A model generated the notes under the pieces. The model made no database searches. It was not told the DNA's origin and saw only the letters and a list, made by a program, of their open reading frames with translations. Below, one piece after another: positions 62,477 through 64,000 of a stretch of DNA of 64,000 nt. The position numbers were made by a program, and so were the translations under genes. Position 1 is the stretch's first letter, and each line of letters begins with the position of its first letter. Source of the DNA: Planctomycetaceae bacterium (GTDB lineage: Bacteria > Planctomycetota > Planctomycetia > Pirellulales > Pirellulaceae). The stretch spans positions 1-64,000 of the forward strand of contig JAAYDI010000011.1 in NCBI GenBank assembly GCA_012729315.1. Reading direction: 5' to 3'.

Positions 62477-63620
62477 GTTCGCCACCGCCACGCGCATTGT
62501 GTTCGGTACGGGAGCGATCTCGCAGGCCGGTGCGGCCGTGGCCGACCTGGGCCAGCGCGTGCTGCTGATCACCACCGACTCGGCGGAACTGGCGCTCCCG
62601 CTGCGCGCGCAACTGGAAGCCCGGCATTTGCCCGTCACCACGCTGACGGTCACGGGCGAACCGACCGTGGACCTGGTCGCGCACGGCGTGCAGCTGGCGC
62701 GCGACGCGGCCTGCGACGTGCTGATCGGTTTCGGCGGCGGCAGCGTGCTGGACACGGGCAAAGCCATCGCTGCGCTGTTGACCAACGGCGGGCAACCGCT
62801 CGACTACCTGGAGGTCATCGGCGGCGGCAAGCCGATCACGCAGAGGTCTGCACCGTGCATCGCGATCCCGACCACGGCAGGTACGGGGGCGGAAGTGACG
62901 CGGAATGCCGTGCTGGCGGCACCTGCACACAGAGTGAAGGTCAGCTTGCGCAGCCCGTTGATGCTCCCCTGCCTGGCCATCGTCGATCCCGAGTTGACCT
63001 ATTCGGTGCCGCCCCACGTCACCGCCTCCACCGGCCTCGACGCGTTGACACAGGTCATCGAGCCGTACGTGTCCCGCGGAGCCAACCCATTGACCGATGC
63101 GTTGTGCCGCGAGGGCATGCAGCGGGCCGCACGGTCGTTGCGCCGCGCGTATGACTGCGGCAGCGACGCCGCCGCGCGCGAGGACATGTCGCTCGTCAGC
63201 CTCTTCGGCGGGCTGGCGCTGGCCAACGCGAAACTGGGCGCCGCGCATGGCCTGGCCGGGCCCCTGGGCGGCATGTTCCCCGCACCCCACGGCGCGACGT
63301 GCGCCGCACTGCTCCCGTACGTCATGGACGTCAACGTGCGAGCGCTCACCCAGCGCGATCGCGATAACCCGGCCTGCCAGCGGTACGCAGAAGTCGCGCG
63401 GTTCCTCACCGGCAGCCCCCAGGCCCAAGCCGCCGACGGCGTGCAATGGGTCCAGGACTTGTGCCGTGATCTGGCGGTCCCTCCGCTCCGCACCTATGGG
63501 CTGACGGAGGCGGACTTTGCCACCGTGACGGAGAACGCCGCGCGGGCCAGCAGCATGCAGGGGAACCCGCTCCGGCTGGAGCCGGAAGAACTCACCGAGA
63601 TCCTGCAGCGGGCACTCTGA
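62466..63620 (+). CDS. Iron-containing alcohol dehydrogenase family protein
   Basis: A 384-residue group III (Fe-type) alcohol dehydrogenase. The NAD(P)-binding motif [15 protein letters not shown] lies near 98-112, and [15 protein letters not shown] is the family signature near 138-152. Metal ligands are Asp192, then Gln196 in place of the usual His ([10 protein letters not shown]), His261 ([10 protein letters not shown]) and His275 (APHG). Ligand substitution to Gln is seen in some subfamilies. It oxidises or reduces an alcohol/aldehyde or hydroxy acid; substrate unknown. GGGAG precedes the ATG at 62466. Confidence 0.92.
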   Translation: MRFEFATATRIVFGTGAISQAGAAVADLGQRVLLITTDSAELALPLRAQLEARHLPVTTLTVTGEPTVDLVAHGVQLARDAACDVLIGFGGGSVLDTGKAIAALLTNGGQPLDYLEVIGGGKPITQRSAPCIAIPTTAGTGAEVTRNAVLAAPAHRVKVSLRSPLMLPCLAIVDPELTYSVPPHVTASTGLDALTQVIEPYVSRGANPLTDALCREGMQRAARSLRRAYDCGSDAAAREDMSLVSLFGGLALANAKLGAAHGLAGPLGGMFPAPHGATCAALLPYVMDVNVRALTQRDRDNPACQRYAEVARFLTGSPQAQAADGVQWVQDLCRDLAVPPLRTYGLTEADFATVTENAARASSMQGNPLRLEPEELTEILQRAL

Positions 63621-63802
63621 CCAGCAGGCACCGCGGACGGCAGCCGCAGCAACAACGGAACTAGCGTCAGCTTCAGTAGGGGTTGGCAGGCATCATTGGC
63701 TCCCCGCCCGCGCGCGTGTCACATACAATCAGAGGGTCGGGCACGCGCGGTGTGGATCCATCCGGTTCCACCTCTCGTGCCAACCGCGCGGGGGACTCGC
63801 TG

Positions 63803-64000
63803 ATGCAGGCTGAGGATTGGCTGGCTCGTGGAGCGTGTGGCAGTGTGGCGGTCCTGTGTGTCGCGAGCTGGTGGGTTGTGCCGCTGGCGGGAGCGGACGT
63901 GCCGGTCCAGGTGGGAAGTCGTTATGCGGCGCAGGACACGCTGGCTTGTGGCGACGAGTCCTCGGACGACGCGCGGCAGTGCCTGGCAGGACTGAGTTGG
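63803..64000 (+). CDS. Start of an exported protein (partial)
   Basis: From the ATG at 63803 the frame stays open for 66 codons to the window edge. The start MQAEDWLARGACGSVAVLCV with WWVVPLAGADV is a signal peptide, likely cleaved near residue 31. The visible mature part (VPVQVGSRYAAQDTLACGDE) has Cys residues but is too short to assign. GGGGGA lies upstream of the start codon. Confidence 0.55.
   Translation, partial: MQAEDWLARGACGSVAVLCVASWWVVPLAGADVPVQVGSRYAAQDTLACGDESSDDARQCLAGLSW

Noticed and set aside
61913-62785. N-terminal extension of the PfkB kinase to 650 residues
   Set aside because: The extra 291 residues are Arg/Ser-rich and run over two plus-strand genes; a strong ribosome-binding site marks the start at 61912.
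62466-63620. Fe-ADH inactive because His is replaced by Gln at residue 196
   Set aside because: Gln at this ligand position occurs in some family branches and the other three ligands are present, so inactivity cannot be claimed.
1-64000. tRNA, rRNA, transposase or integrase genes
   Set aside because: None could be recognised: no T-loop/anticodon-like clusters, no rRNA-like conserved stretches and no DDE or tyrosine recombinase motifs in the translated frames. A tRNAscan and Rfam search would settle it.

Overview
This 64 kb window is a GC-rich chromosomal segment of a bacterium that is most likely a planctomycete or a close relative in the PVC group. That placement is inference. It rests on the many Tat/Sec-exported sugar-metabolism proteins (Gfo/Idh/MocA oxidoreductase, TIM-barrel isomerase, DegT-type enzyme, amidohydrolase), the secreted beta-helix, LamG and FG-GAP proteins, a DUF1080-type relic, and a membrane pyrophosphatase with a secretory leader. 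There is no rRNA, and I recognised no tRNA, CRISPR array, transposase or integrase.

Layout. 1-155 is the tail of a membrane protein. 399-5786 (minus) is a complete phosphate uptake operon, pstS-pstC-pstA-pstB2-pstB1-phoU, with a Pho-box-like 11-bp direct repeat upstream. 6098-9332 holds a secreted beta-helix protein and a convergent lactonase-type beta-propeller. 9552-12119 is a flippase-like membrane protein plus a GT4 glycosyltransferase. 12178-20577 (minus) is a run of lipase, secreted FG-GAP protein, secreted triple-RidA protein, exported oxidoreductase, exported DegT-fold protein and a GH43/32-like propeller protein. 21250-26169 holds an SDR, an amidohydrolase, a sodium:solute symporter with a small partner, a long inverted repeat and two gene relics. 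26198-29046 (minus) is a large secreted hydrolase-like protein and a LamG protein. 29311-35127 is a heavy-metal RND efflux system (adaptor, pump, convergent outer-membrane factor).

35375-39890 (minus) has a second symporter/small-protein pair, an MFS carrier and a discoidin-domain fragment. 39953-41880 encodes transhydrogenase subunits PntB and PntAB without PntAA. 42188-44383 is a chemoreceptor followed by a clear intrinsic terminator. 44807-54721 holds an MFS protein, a GH106-like enzyme, DinB, an exported superoxide-reductase-like protein, a PAC2 protein, an exported TIM-barrel protein, an exported isomerase-like protein and DedA. 55049-60574 (plus) is a K+-independent proton pyrophosphatase, a CstA carrier and a site-2 protease. 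60641-63620 is a PfkB kinase, a monooxygenase-fold protein and an iron-type alcohol dehydrogenase. The last 198 bases start another exported protein.

Biologically the window combines phosphate acquisition, sodium- or proton-driven uptake of organic solutes, periplasmic breakdown of sugars and polysaccharides, metal efflux and energy coupling (PPase, transhydrogenase). The most striking observation is in the pst operon. The two ATPase subunits carry complementary defects: one lacks the LSGGQ signature, the other lacks the Q-loop glutamine and the H-loop histidine. Together they would build one complete and one degenerate ATP site. Other notable features are a triplicated RidA protein without the catalytic arginine, a 33-bp repeat that has become the C-terminus of a membrane protein, an RND pump lacking the TM4 acidic residues, four gene relics, and short tandem duplications in the leaders of at least six genes.
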